Origin: Nemertoderma westbladi
Taxonomy: Eukaryota > Xenacoelomorpha > Nemertodermatida > Nemertodermatidae
Length of the DNA stretch: 27,272 bases
Reading direction: 5' to 3'
NCBI GenBank assembly: GCA_032718475.1
Contig: JAUCBJ010004541.1
Span: 1 to 27,272, forward strand
In this document: positions 10,257 to 21,254 of the stretch, in pieces
Numbering within the stretch: position 1 is the stretch's first letter
How the letters are laid out: each line of letters starts with the position of its first letter
The notes under the pieces: model-generated
Told to the model about the DNA's origin: nothing
Database searches by the model: none
Seen by the model: only the letters and a program-made list of their open reading frames with translations
Position numbers and translations under genes: made by a program

Positions 10257-10354
10257 TGACGTCATAGTGACGTAATTCTAAGAATTGCATAACGAAAGCT
10301 TTTAAGTATTTTCATTCAGCACAATGTAGGGTTATACAAATAAACGTGACGTCA
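10257..10354. promoter_or_regulatory. Cluster of CRE-like TGACGTCA motifs
   Basis: Perfect palindromic TGACGTCA occurs at 10257-10264 and 10347-10354, with TGACGTAA at 10268-10275 between them. TGACGTCA is the known CREB/ATF binding site in animals. Two full sites and one variant within 98 bp of AT-rich DNA is more than expected by chance. No gene start is visible nearby, so any role is speculative. Confidence 0.35.
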
Positions 10355-10693
10355 CTAAATGTGAGATTAAAACCTCCCCAGTTAGTTTTACAAAGACAAA
10401 TTTTATTTGTATAAGACTTGTTATATAGATATACACTGAGGCACATAATATGTCCGATTTAATGCAGCGCATAAAATATACTGAACGCAAATCCCATCTT
10501 GGCGAATTAATATCCCGCCTCAATGTTAAATTCTCAATTTAGGAAAAGGAGCAGGTTACAGTGGAACGTTGTTTTAACCAAAACAATAAACTAAACACAA
10601 TAGAACAAGTTACAGTTTTATTTTTGCTCATAAACAGCTGTTATTTGCGTCCAATTTCCCATGGAGAGGGATGAATTTTTATTGAGTCCAGTT

Positions 10694-10713
10694 CCCCCCC
10701 CCCCCCCCCCCCC
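10694..10713. repeat. Poly(C) tract of 20
   Basis: An uninterrupted run of 20 C. On the minus strand it is poly(G), able to form G-quadruplex structures. Length in this assembly may be unreliable because homopolymers are error-prone. Confidence 0.9.
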
Positions 10714-10989
10714 ATCTGAAATATTGTCCGAAAAAATAATTGATAATGACTCGTTAATTTTTTTTTCTGTCTCAATGGTGGGAAGTTAAATATTATATAA
10801 AAATTACATACTGATAGTCGATTTTAGTCTCACAAGTAGGAATATGAAACTGAAAGTAAATAGACTTGAAAAGAAATCGCCCACTGCCCAAAGTCTAAAC
10901 GCCCAAATTCAAAATAAATCAAGCGAAATAACAATAAAAAAATGATGAGACATATTAATTGCAACATTAACAAGATTAAATACAAAAGA

Positions 10990-11014
10990 TTAATAATAAT
11001 AATAATAATAATAA
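10990..11014. repeat. TAA microsatellite
   Basis: About eight TAA trinucleotides in a row within AT-rich spacer. Confidence 0.9.
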
Positions 11015-11356
11015 ATACGAAAAATCAAACACAAATTAACTACATCATTGCTGTACATTATAGGCTAAAGAGACCCAAAATAGGCGAGGTCCACAATATT
11101 GAAACATAATTCGAAACTACATTACTGTAAAATTACATCAGGCGTTTTTATTCAACAAAATCCTCATAAAAAATGCAAAAACAGATAACCAACACTAATT
11201 AGTTGTAAAAATTAAATTTGTAATTTTTTATATTTCATAACTCCGGTAATTAAAACAAATAATTAAGTTAACGAAAACGAGAATGTTAATTTTTTTATTG
11301 TGGTTGTACAGTATTTTTGGCTTTAATCATTTTACATATTAAAAGATACAAAATAG

Positions 11357-14300
11357 CACAATAATGGCCAACATTACAGTGTAGTTTAAAGTAACTACCC
11401 AAGTGGAAGCCATTAGTGCTCAATAATGGCCAACATTACAGTGTAGTTTAACCACCCAAGTGGAAGCCATTAGTGCTCAATAATGGCCAACATTACAGTG
11501 TAGTTTAACCACCCAAGTGGAAGCCATTAGTGCTCAATAATGGCCAACATTACAGTGTAGTTTAACTACCCAAGTGGAAGCCATTAGTGCTCAATAATGG
11601 CCAACATTACAGTGTAGTTTAACTACCCAGGTGGAAGCCATTAGTGCTCAATAATGGCCAACATTACAGTGTAGTTTAACCACCCAAGTGGAAGCCATTA
11701 GTGCTCAATAATGGCCAACATTACAGTGTAGTTTAAAGTAACTACCCAAGTGGAAGCCATTAGTGCACAATAATGGCCAACATTACAGTGTAGTTTAAAG
11801 TAACTACCCAAGTGGAAGTCATTAGTGCTCAATAATGGCCAACATTACAGTGTAGTTCAAAGTAACTACCCAAGTGGAAGCCATTAGTGCTCAATAATGG
11901 CCAACATTACAGTGTAGTTTAACCACCCAAGTGGAAGCCATTAGTGCTCAATAATGGCCAACATTACAGTGTAGTTTAACCACCCAAGTGGAAGCCATTA
12001 GTGCTCCATAATGGCCAACATTACAGTGTAGTTTAACCACCCAAGTGGAAGCCATTAGTGCTCAATAATGGCCAACATTACAGTGTAGTTTAACTACCCA
12101 AGTGGAAGCCATTAGTGCTCAATAATGGCCAACATTACAGTGTAGTTTAACCACCCAAGTGGAAGCCATTAGTGCTCAATAATGGCCAACATTACAGTGT
12201 AGTTTAACCACCCAAGTGGAAGCCATTAGTGCTCAATAATGGCCAACATTACAGTGTAGTTTAACCAACCAAGTGGAAGCCATTAGTGCTCAATAATGGC
12301 CAACATTACAGTGTAGTTTAACCACCCAAGTGGAAGCCATTAGTGCTCCATAATGGCCAACATTACAGTGTAGTTTAACCACCCAAGTGGAAGCCATTAG
12401 TGCTCAATAATGGCCAACATTACAGTGTAGTTTAACTACCCAAGTGGAAGCCATTAGTGCTCAATAATGGCCAACATTACAGTGTAGTTTAACCACCCAA
12501 GTGGAAGCCATTAGTGCTCCATAATGGCCAACATTACAGTGTAGTTTAACCACCCAAGTGGAAGCCATTAGTGCTCAATAATGGCCAACATTACAGTGTA
12601 GTTTAACCACCCAAGTGGAAGCCATTAGTGCTCAATAATGGCCAACATTACAGTGTAGTTTAACCACCCAAGTGGAAGCCATTAGTGCTCAATAATGGCC
12701 AACATTACAGTGTAGTTTAACTACCCAAGTGGAAGCCATTAGTGCTCAATAATGGCCAACATTACAGTGTAGTTTAACTACCCAGGTGGAAGCCATTAGT
12801 GCTCAATAATGGCCAACATTACAGTGTAGTTTAACCACCCAAGTGGAAGCCATTAGTGCTCAATAATGGCCAACATTACAGTGTAGTTTAACCACCCAGG
12901 TGGAAGCCATTAGTGCTCAATAATGGCCAACATTACAGTGTAGTTTAACCACCCAAGTGGAAGCCATTAGTGCTCAATAATGGCCAACATTACAGTGTAG
13001 TTTAACCACCCAAGTGGAAGCCATTAGTGCTCAATAATGGCCAACATTACAGTGTAGTTCAAAGTAACTACCCAAGTGGAAGCCATTAGTGCTCAATAAT
13101 GGCCAACATTACAGTGTAGTTTAACCACCCAAGTGGAAGCCATTAGTGCTCAATAATGGCCAACATTACAGTGTAGTTTAACCACCCAAGTGGAAGCCAT
13201 TAGTGCTCCATAATGGCCAACATTACAGTGTAGTTTAACCACCCAAGTGGAAGCCATTAGTGCTCAATAATGGCCAACATTACAGTGTAGTTTAACTACC
13301 CAAGTGGAAGCCATTAGTGCTCAATAATGGCCAACATTACAGTGTAGTTTAACCACCCAAGTGGAAGCCATTAGTGCTCAATAATGGCCAACATTACAGT
13401 GTAGTTTAACCACCCAAGTGGAAGCCATTAGTGCTCAATAATGGCCAACATTACAGTGTAGTTTAACCAACCAAGTGGAAGCCATTAGTGCTCAATAATG
13501 GCCAACATTACAGTGTAGTTTAACCACCCAAGTGGAAGCCATTAGTGCTCCATAATGGCCAACATTACAGTGTAGTTTAACCACCCAAGTGGAAGCCATT
13601 AGTGCTCAATAATGGCCAACATTACAGTGTAGTTTAACTACCCAAGTGGAAGCCATTAGTGCTCAATAATGGCCAACATTACAGTGTAGTTTAACCACCC
13701 AAGTGGAAGCCATTAGTGCTCCATAATGGCCAACATTACAGTGTAGTTTAACCACCCAAGTGGAAGCCATTAGTGCTCAATAATGGCCAACATTACAGTG
13801 TAGTTTAACCAACCAAGTGGAAGCCATTAGTGCTCAATAATGGCCAACATTACAGTGTAGTTTAACTACCCAAGTGGAAGCCATTAGTGCTCAATAATGG
13901 CCAACATTACAGTGTAGTTTAAAGTAACTACCCAAGTGGAAGCCATTAGTGCACAATAATGGCCAACATTACAGTGTAGTTTAACCACCCAAGTGGAAGC
14001 CATTAGTGCTCAATAATGGCCAACATTACAGTGTAGTTTAAAGTAACTACCCAAGTGGAAGCCATTAGTGCTCAATAATGGCCAACATTACAGTGTAGTT
14101 TAACCACCCAAGTGGAAGCCATTAGTGCTCAATAATGGCCAACATTACAGTGTAGTTTAACTACCCAAGTGGAAGCCATTAGTGCTCAATAATGGCCAAC
14201 ATTACAGTGTAGTTTAAAGTAACTACCCAAGTGGAAGCCATTAGTGCTCAATAATGGCCAACATTACAGTGTAGTTTAAAGTAACTACCCAAGTGGAAGC

Positions 14301-15161
14301 CATTAGTGCACAATAATGGCCAACATTACAGTGTAGTTTAACTACCCAAGTGGAAGCCATTAGTGCTCAATAATGGCCAACATTACAGTGTAGTTTAAAG
14401 ACCCAAGTGGAAGCCATTAGTGCTCAATAATGGCCAACATTACAGTGTAGTTTAACCACCCAAGTGGAAGCCATTAGTGCTCAATAATGGCCAACATTAC
14501 AGTGTAGTTTAACCACCCAAGTGGAAGCCATTAGTGCTCAATAATGGCCAACATTACAGTGTAGTTTAACTACCCAAGTGGAAGCCATTAGTGCTCAATA
14601 ATGGCCAACATTACAGTGTAGTTTAACTACCCAAGTGGAAGCCATTAGTGCTCAATAATGGCCAACATTACAGTGTAGTTTAACTACCCAGGTGGAAGCC
14701 ATTAGTGCTCAATAATGGCCAACATTACAGTGTAGTTTAACCACCCAAGTGGAAGCCATTAGTGCTCAATAATGGCCAACATTACAGTGTAGTTTAACCA
14801 CCCAAGTGGAAGCCATTAGTGCTCAATAATGGCCAACATTACAGTGTAGTTTAACCACCCAAGTGGAAGCCGTGCTCAATAATCGCCAACATTGCAGTGT
14901 AGTTTAACCACCCAAGTGGAAGCCATTAGTGCTCAATAATGGCCAACATTACAGTGTAGTTTAACTACCCAAGTGGAAGCCATTAGTGCTCAATAATGGC
15001 CAACATTGCAGTGTAGTTTAACCACCCAAGTGGAAGCCATTAGTGCTCAATAATGGCCAACATTACAGTGTAGTTTAACTACCCAAGTGGAAGCCATTAG
15101 TGCTCAATAATGGCCAACATTACAGTGTAGTTTAACTACCCAAGTGGAAGCCATTAGTGCT
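11357..15161. repeat. 57-bp satellite array, 66 units
   Basis: I count 66 head-to-tail units of 57 bp. Nine units are 62 bp because AACCACCC is replaced by a longer AAAGTAACTACCC-type linker. Every unit carries CAATAATGGCCAACATTAC, TAGTTTAA and AAGTGGAAGCCATTAGTG. TAATGGC near the start and GCCATTA near the end form an inverted repeat spanning most of the unit, and the common CCACCCAAGTGG form adds a CCAC/GTGG stem. Variant linkers (accaccc, actaccc, accaacc, cccaggtgg, gctccataa) mark a higher-order pattern. One unit near 14870 lacks ATTAG. No long frame exists and no unit contains a unique spacer, so it is a satellite, not a CRISPR array. Confidence 0.97.
11820..13802. repeat. Higher-order duplication inside the 57-bp array (period 1202 bp)
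   Basis: Thirteen consecutive units at about 11820-12600 have the same order of variant linkers as about 13022-13802. The rare GTTCAAAGTAACTACC linker at 11851 recurs at 13053, the GCTCCATAA units at 12001, 12343 and 12524 recur at 13203, 13545 and 13726, and the ACCAACC unit at 12261 recurs at 13463. The offset is 1202 bp (21 units) each time. Unit order diverges on both sides, so a block was copied by unequal exchange. Confidence 0.85.
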
Positions 15162-16265
15162 TGCAGTTCCAATTAATTATTGGAGAACTGAAGAATCCAA
15201 TAATTGAATTGACTGTAATAATAAATTAAATTAATCCTAATGTTGTAAAAAGATATCTCAATCACAATCCAATGATAGGCACTATATAAATAATAAAGTA
15301 TCTTACAAAGTTCAATATAATATAAATAAATCAATATTATATATTATTAATTCTTAAATGATTAAATTTTTTATTTTCAATATTTCCTTACTGATAGAGC
15401 AATCAAAAAGGACTGAATTTTCAAAAGTTAAAATTTACTACAGAAATTCCAATAGAATTGAGTCTCACAGCTACCATAGAGCAGATAGGTGAACCGTAGC
15501 TATAGCAACTGGAGAGGTTTATTTTACGTGTTTATTCACAAGATAAGTATTGTTGGTGTGTTTAAATAAAGTTGACAAAATAAATCAATCTGATATATTA
15601 AATATAAAAAAATTTAATCATTTACGAATTAATGCATACGAAAAAATAGAATTCCTCCCCTATGGATTACATTGTAAATAATATCAACTCCAAATAAAGC
15701 ACAAACAAACAAACCAAAGATCTTCAACAGGATGTCTGTGAACCAATAAGCGTCTGTTCAACTTCTACCTCAGTAGCCCGATGGAGACAAACAGCTACCC
15801 ATACAGATGGGAAGAGAGATAGTCTATACGCGTGATAATCATCATTTTGTAATAAATTGTAATATATATCATTAATGTTCCTTTATAATTTTGCTCCGTA
15901 GCTTTCTAAATACGCGGTCGTTTCAAATACCGATATTGAAAATAATTTTTTTTATCATTTGGATTTTTATATCGCTTAACAGTTGGATCAAGCAAAATGA
16001 ATCATTAATTTCAAATATTCGGATTCAGTGGAAAAATTTTAAAATACACTTAATTACAAATTGTATAAAAAAATATGATGAATACATTTCTCCATTAATA
16101 TTCTTTTTCATTTATTGTCAGACACTTTGCTGCTAATCTCTTTAACCAACTATATGGAAGTCTGTCAGTTCCCATCTGGGTCAACTTGAGGTAAATAAAC
16201 GTTTAATCCCAGAGTAGAATCAAACCATCAATATATTAATTCAAATTAATCAAGTTTTAGTTGAC
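15162..16265. other. AT-rich spacer, no gene seen
   Basis: About 1.1 kb between two satellites. Composition is AT-rich with somewhat higher GC at 15470-15540 and 15720-15840. No splice-bounded or conserved coding segment is recognisable on either strand. It would lie downstream of unc-13 if that transcript ends near 16250. Confidence 0.5.
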
Positions 16266-16271
16266 TTTATT
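16266..16271 (-). terminator. AATAAA poly(A) signal, candidate for unc-13
   Basis: The minus strand reads GCGAAATAAAGTC here. It is the first AATAAA I find on this strand after the unc-13 stop at 20969, because the 43-bp monomers between contain neither AATAAA nor ATTAAA. A T/G-rich stretch follows on the minus strand (TTGATGGTTTGATTCT, near 16220). The link to unc-13 is inferred from order and strand only. Confidence 0.45.
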
Positions 16272-16280
16272 TCGCAACAG

Positions 16281-19200
16281 TTGGGGAGAGACATCCTAAC
16301 CGCTGGCACCCAGGGATCTCTGTTCAGGGACAGACAGCCTAACTGCTGGGACACAGGGATCTCTGTTCGGGGACAGAGTCTAACCGCTGGCACCCAGGGA
16401 TCTCTGTTCGGGATAGACAGTCTAACCGCTGGGACACAGGGATCTCTGTTCATCAGGGACAGACAGTCTAACTGCTAGGACACAGGGATCTCTGTTCAGG
16501 GACAGAAAGTCTAACTGCTGGGACACAGGGATCTCTGTTCAGGGACAGACCGTCTAACTGCTGGGACACAGAGATCTCTGTTCAGGGACAGACAGTCTAA
16601 CTGCTGGGACACATGGATATCTGTCCAGGGACAGACAGTCTAACTGCTGGGACACATGGATATCTGTTCAGGAACAGACAGTCTAACTGCTGGGTCACAG
16701 AGATCTCTGTTTAGGGACAGACAGTCTAACAGCTGGGCCACAGGGATCTCTGTTCAGGGACAGACAGTCTAACTGCTGGGACACATGGATATCTGTTCAG
16801 GAACAGACAGTCTAACTGCTGGGTCACAGAGATCTCTGTTCAGGGACAGACAGTCTAACTGCTGGGACACAGGGATCTCTGTTCAGTGACAGACAGTCTA
16901 ACTGCTGGGACACAGAGATCTCTGTTCAGGGACAGACAGTCTAACTGCTGGGACACATGGATATCTGTTCAGGGACAGACAGTCTAACTGCTGGGTCACA
17001 GAGATCTCTGTTCAGGGACAGACAGTCTAACTGCTGGGACACAGGGATCTCTGTTCAGGGACAGACAGTCTAACTGCTGGGACATAGGTATCTCTGTTCA
17101 GGGACAGACAGTCTAACTGCTGGGACACAGGGATCTCTGTTCAGTGACAGACAGTCTAACTGCTGGGACACAGGGATCTCTGTTCGGGATAGACAGTCTA
17201 ACTAGTGGGACACAGGGATCTCTGTTCAGGGACAGACAGTCTAACTGCTGGGACATAGGTATCTCTGTTCAGTGACAGACAGTCTAACTGCTGGGACACA
17301 GGGATCTCTGTTCGGGATAGACAGTCTAACTAGTGGGACACAGGGATCTCTGTTCAGTGACAGACAGTCTAACTGCTGGGACACAAGGATCTATGTTCAG
17401 GGACAGACAGTCTAACAGCTGGGCCACAGGGATCTCTGTTCAGGGACAGACAGTCTAACTGCTGGGACATAGGTATCTCTGTTCAGGGACAGACAGTCTA
17501 ACTGCTGGGACACAGGGATCTCTGTTCAGTGACAGACAGTCTAACTGCTGGGACACAGGGATCTCTGTTCGGGATAGACAGTCTAACTAGTGGGACACAG
17601 GGATCTCTGTTCAGGGACAGACAGTCTAACAGCTGGGCCACAGGGATCTCTGTTCAGGGACAGACAGTCTAACTGCTGGGACACGGGTATCTCTGTTCAG
17701 GGACAGACAGTCTAACTGCTGGGTCACAGGGATCTCTGTTCGGGATAGACAGTCTAACTAGTGGGACACAGGGATCTCTGTTCAGGGACAGACAGTCTAA
17801 CAGCTGGGCCACAGGGATCTCTGTTCAGGGACAGACAGTCTAACTGCTGGGACACGGGTATCTCTGTTCAGGGACAGACAGTCTAACTGCTGGGACACAG
17901 GGATCTCTGTTCGGGATAGACAGTCTAACTAGTGGGACACGGGGATCTCCGTTCAGGGACAGACAGTCTAACAGCTGGGCCACAGGGATCTCTGTTCAGG
18001 GACAGACCGTCTAACTGCTGGGACACAGAGATCTCTATTCAGGGACAGACAGTTTAACTGCTGGGACACAGGGATCTCTGTTCGGGATAGACAGTCTAAC
18101 TAGTGGGACACAGGGATCTCTGTTCAGGGACAGACAGTCTAACAGCTGGGCCACAGGGATCTCTGTTCAGGGACAGACAGTCTAACTGCTGGGACACAGA
18201 GATCTCTATTCAGGGACAGACAGTTTAACTGCTGGGACACAGGGATCTCTGTTCGGGATAGACAGTCTAACTAGTGGGACACAGGGATCTCTGTTCAGGG
18301 ACAGACAGTCTAACTGCTGGGTCACAGGGATCTCTGTTCGGGATAGACAGTCTAACTAGTGGGACACAGGGATCTCTGTTCAGGGACAGACAGTCTAACA
18401 GCTGGGCCACAGGGATCTCTGTTCAGGGACAGACAGTCTAACTGCTGGGACACGGGTATCTCTGTTCAGGGACAGACAGTCTAACTGCTGGGACACAGGG
18501 ATCTCTGTTCGGGATAGACAGTCTAACTAGTGGGACACAGGGATCTCTGTTCAGGGACAGACAGTCTAACTGCTGGGACACATGGATATCTGTTCAGTGA
18601 CAGACAGTCTAACTGCTGGGACACGGGTATCTCTGTTCAGGGACAGACAGTCTAACTGCTGGGTCACAGGGATCTCTGTTCAGGGACAGACAGTCTAACT
18701 GCTGGGACACAGGGATCTCTGTTCAGGGACAGACAGTCTAACAGCTGGGCCACAGGGATCTCTGTTCAGGGAGAGACAGTCTAACTGCTGGGACACAGGG
18801 ATCTCTGTTCAGTGACAGACAGTCTAACTGCTGGGACACAGGGATCTCTGTTCAGGGACAGACAGTCTAACTGCTGGGACACAGGGATCTCTGTTCAGGG
18901 ACAGACAGTCTAACAGCTGGGCCACAGGGATCTCTGTTCAGGGAGAGACAGTCTAACTGCTGGGACACAGAGATCTCTGTTCAGGGACAGACAGTCTAAC
19001 TGCTGGGACACAGGGATCTCTGTTCAGTGACAGACAGTCTAACTGCTGGGACACAGGGATCTCTGTTCAGGGACAGACAGTCTAACAGCTGGGCCACAGG
19101 GATCTCTGTTCAGGGAGAGACAGTCTAACTGCTGGGACACAGAGATCTCTGTTCAGGGACAGACAGTCTAACTGCTGGGACACAGGGATCTCTGTTCAGT

Positions 19201-21000
19201 GACAGACAGTCTAACTGCTGGGACACAGGGATCTCTGTTCAGGGACAGACAGTCTAACTGCTGGGACACAGGGATCTCTGTTCAGGGACAGACAGTCTAA
19301 CCGCTGGGACACAGGGATCTCTGTTCAGGGACAGACAGTCTAACTGCTGGGACACAGAGATCTCTGTTCAGGGACAGACAGTCTAACTGCTGGGACACAG
19401 GGATCTCTGTTCAGTGACAGACAGTCTAACTGCTGGGACACAGGGATCTCTGTTCAGGGACAGACAGTCTAACTGCTGGGACACAGGGATCTCTGTTCAG
19501 TGACAGACAGTCTAACTGCTGGGACACAGGGATCTCTGTTCAGGGACAGACAGTCTAACCGCTGGGACACAGGGATCTCTGTTCAGGGACAGGCCGTCTA
19601 ACTGCTGGGACACAGAGATCTCTATTCAGGGACAGACAGTTTAACTGCTGGGACACAGGGATCTCTGTTCAGGGACAGACAGTCTAACTGCTGGGACACA
19701 GGGATCTCTGTTCGGGATAGACAGTCTAACAGCTGGGACACATGGATATCTGTTTAGGGACAGACCGTCTAACTGCTGGGACACAGAGATCTCTATTCAG
19801 GGACAGACAGTTTAACTGCTGGGACACAGGGATCTCTGTTCGGGATAGACAGTCTAACTAGTGGGACACAGGGATCTCTGTTCAGGGACAGACAGTCTAA
19901 CAGCTGGGCCACAGGGATCTCTGTTCAGGGACAGACAGTCTAACTGCTGGGACACAGGGATCTCTGTTCAGGGACAGACAGTCTAACTGCTGGGACACAG
20001 AGATCTCTGTCCAGGGACAGACAGTCTAACTGCTGGGACACAGAGATCTCTGTCCAGGGACAGACAGTATAACTGCTGGGACACAGGGATCTCTGTTCAG
20101 GGGCAGACCGTCTAACTGCTGGGACACAGGGATCTCTGTTCAGTGACAGACAGTCTAACTGCTGGGACACAGGGATCTCTGTTCAGGGACAGACAGTCTA
20201 ACTGCTGGGACACAGGGATCTCTGTTCAGGGACAGACAGTCTAACTGCTGGGACACAGAGATCTCTGTCCAGGGACAGACAGTATAACTGCTGGGACACA
20301 GGGATCTCTGTTCAGGGACAGACCGTCTAACTGCTGGGACACAGAGATCTCTATTCAGGGACAGACAGTTTAACTGCTGGGACACAGGGATCTCTGTTCA
20401 GGGACAGACAGTCTAACTGCTGGGACACAGGGATCTCTGTTCGGGATAGACAGTCTAACAGCTGGGACACATGGATATCTGTTTAGGGACAGACCGTCTA
20501 ACTGCTGGGACACAGAGATCTCTATTCAGGGACAGACAGTTTAACTGCTGGGACACAGGGATCTCTGTTCGGGATAGACAGTCTAACTAGTGGGACACAG
20601 GGATATCTGTTCAGGGACAGACAGTCTAACAGCTGGGCCACAGGGATCTCTGTTCAGGGACAGACAGTCTAACTGCTGGGACACAGGGATATCTGTTCAG
20701 GGACAGACAGTCTAACTGCTGGGACACAGAGATCTCTGTCCAGGGACAGACAGTATAACTGCTGGGACACAGGGATCTCTGTTCAGGGACAGACCGTCTA
20801 ACTGCTGGGACACAGAGATCTCTATTCAGGGACAGACAGTTTAACTGCTGGGACACAAGGATCTCTGTTCAGGGACAGACAGTCTAACTGCTGGGACACA
20901 GGGATCTCTGTTCGGGATAGACAGTCTAACAGCTGGGACACATGGATATCTGTTTAGGGACAGACCGTCTAACTGCTGGGACACAGGGATCTTTGTTCAG
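16281..21000 (-). repeat. 43-bp satellite array, about 110 units, merging with the 3' end of unc-13
   Basis: Head-to-tail units of 43 bp, some 42 bp where GGGATAGACAG replaces GGGACAGACAG. Typical words on the plus strand are GACAGACAGTCTAACTGCTG and GGACACAGGGATCTCTGTTC. Many units carry ACAGAGATCTCTGT, a perfect 14-bp palindrome. Variant types (AACTAGTGGG, AACAGCTGGGCC, CATGGATATC, CTATTCAGG) recur in blocks, for example CATGGATATCTGTTTAGGG at 19741, 20470 and 20941. The leftmost units are the most diverged. Read on the minus strand a unit encodes [10 protein letters not shown] then TAG, which matches the last codons of unc-13. Repeated 76-residue frames on the minus strand come from three units making 129 bp and are not genes. 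Confidence 0.97.
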
Positions 21001-21254
21001 ATTTCAACCTGACGTATTCCTTGGCAACATCATCACTAGTTCTGTGACAGAGAATCCGCAGTATGGTCCATCCCGTGTCGTCTATCTGCAACAGTCTACC
21101 GAGGGCCAACCAACACGCTTGGCTTCCCTTGCCAACTATCTCCTTGACTTGCATCAATGCCATCCCTATCAGATGGTCTGTCCGTCCGAAACAATAGTCT
21201 TTGCAGCAGAAGTGGATCTCGTAGGAACTCAAATCGTTATCATTGCCAAGGAGA
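20969..21254 (-). other. unc-13: unc-13 terminal exon: second half of C2C and stop
   Basis: The coding part of the exon is 286 bp, read 21254 to 20969 after the acceptor TTTCATTTTAG. The first T completes Phe. It encodes [47 protein letters not shown] and [19 protein letters not shown], with TAG at 20971-20969. The codons for EQRSLCPSS and the stop (20998-20969) are homologous to the 43-bp satellite. The overlapping plus-strand frame 20942-21277 is a shadow of this exon. Confidence 0.93.

Larger units (their letters stand above)
9918..11356. other. AT-rich spacer between LINE and 57-bp satellite
   Basis: No coding frame on either strand is convincing. The stretch holds a perfect 8-bp stem hairpin at 9939-9960 (GTAGTATA/TATACTAC, loop CCTACC), three CRE-type motifs (10257-10354), a run of 20 C (10694-10713) and a TAA microsatellite (10990-11014). 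The rest is AT-rich and unassigned. Confidence 0.5.

Noticed and set aside
11357-15161. CRISPR-like regular repeats
   Set aside because: Units are head-to-tail with no unique spacers, there are no cas genes, and the DNA is animal. The same holds for the 43-bp and 31-bp arrays.
15891-16136. 81-residue plus-strand frame
   Set aside because: It is extremely AT-rich, with Ile/Phe/Lys/Asn composition expected of random AT DNA.
19940-20856. Repeated 76-residue minus-strand frames in the 43-bp array
   Set aside because: They arise because three 43-bp units equal 129 bp. They have no independent start or context, though they share the EQRSLCPSS ending discussed under unc-13.
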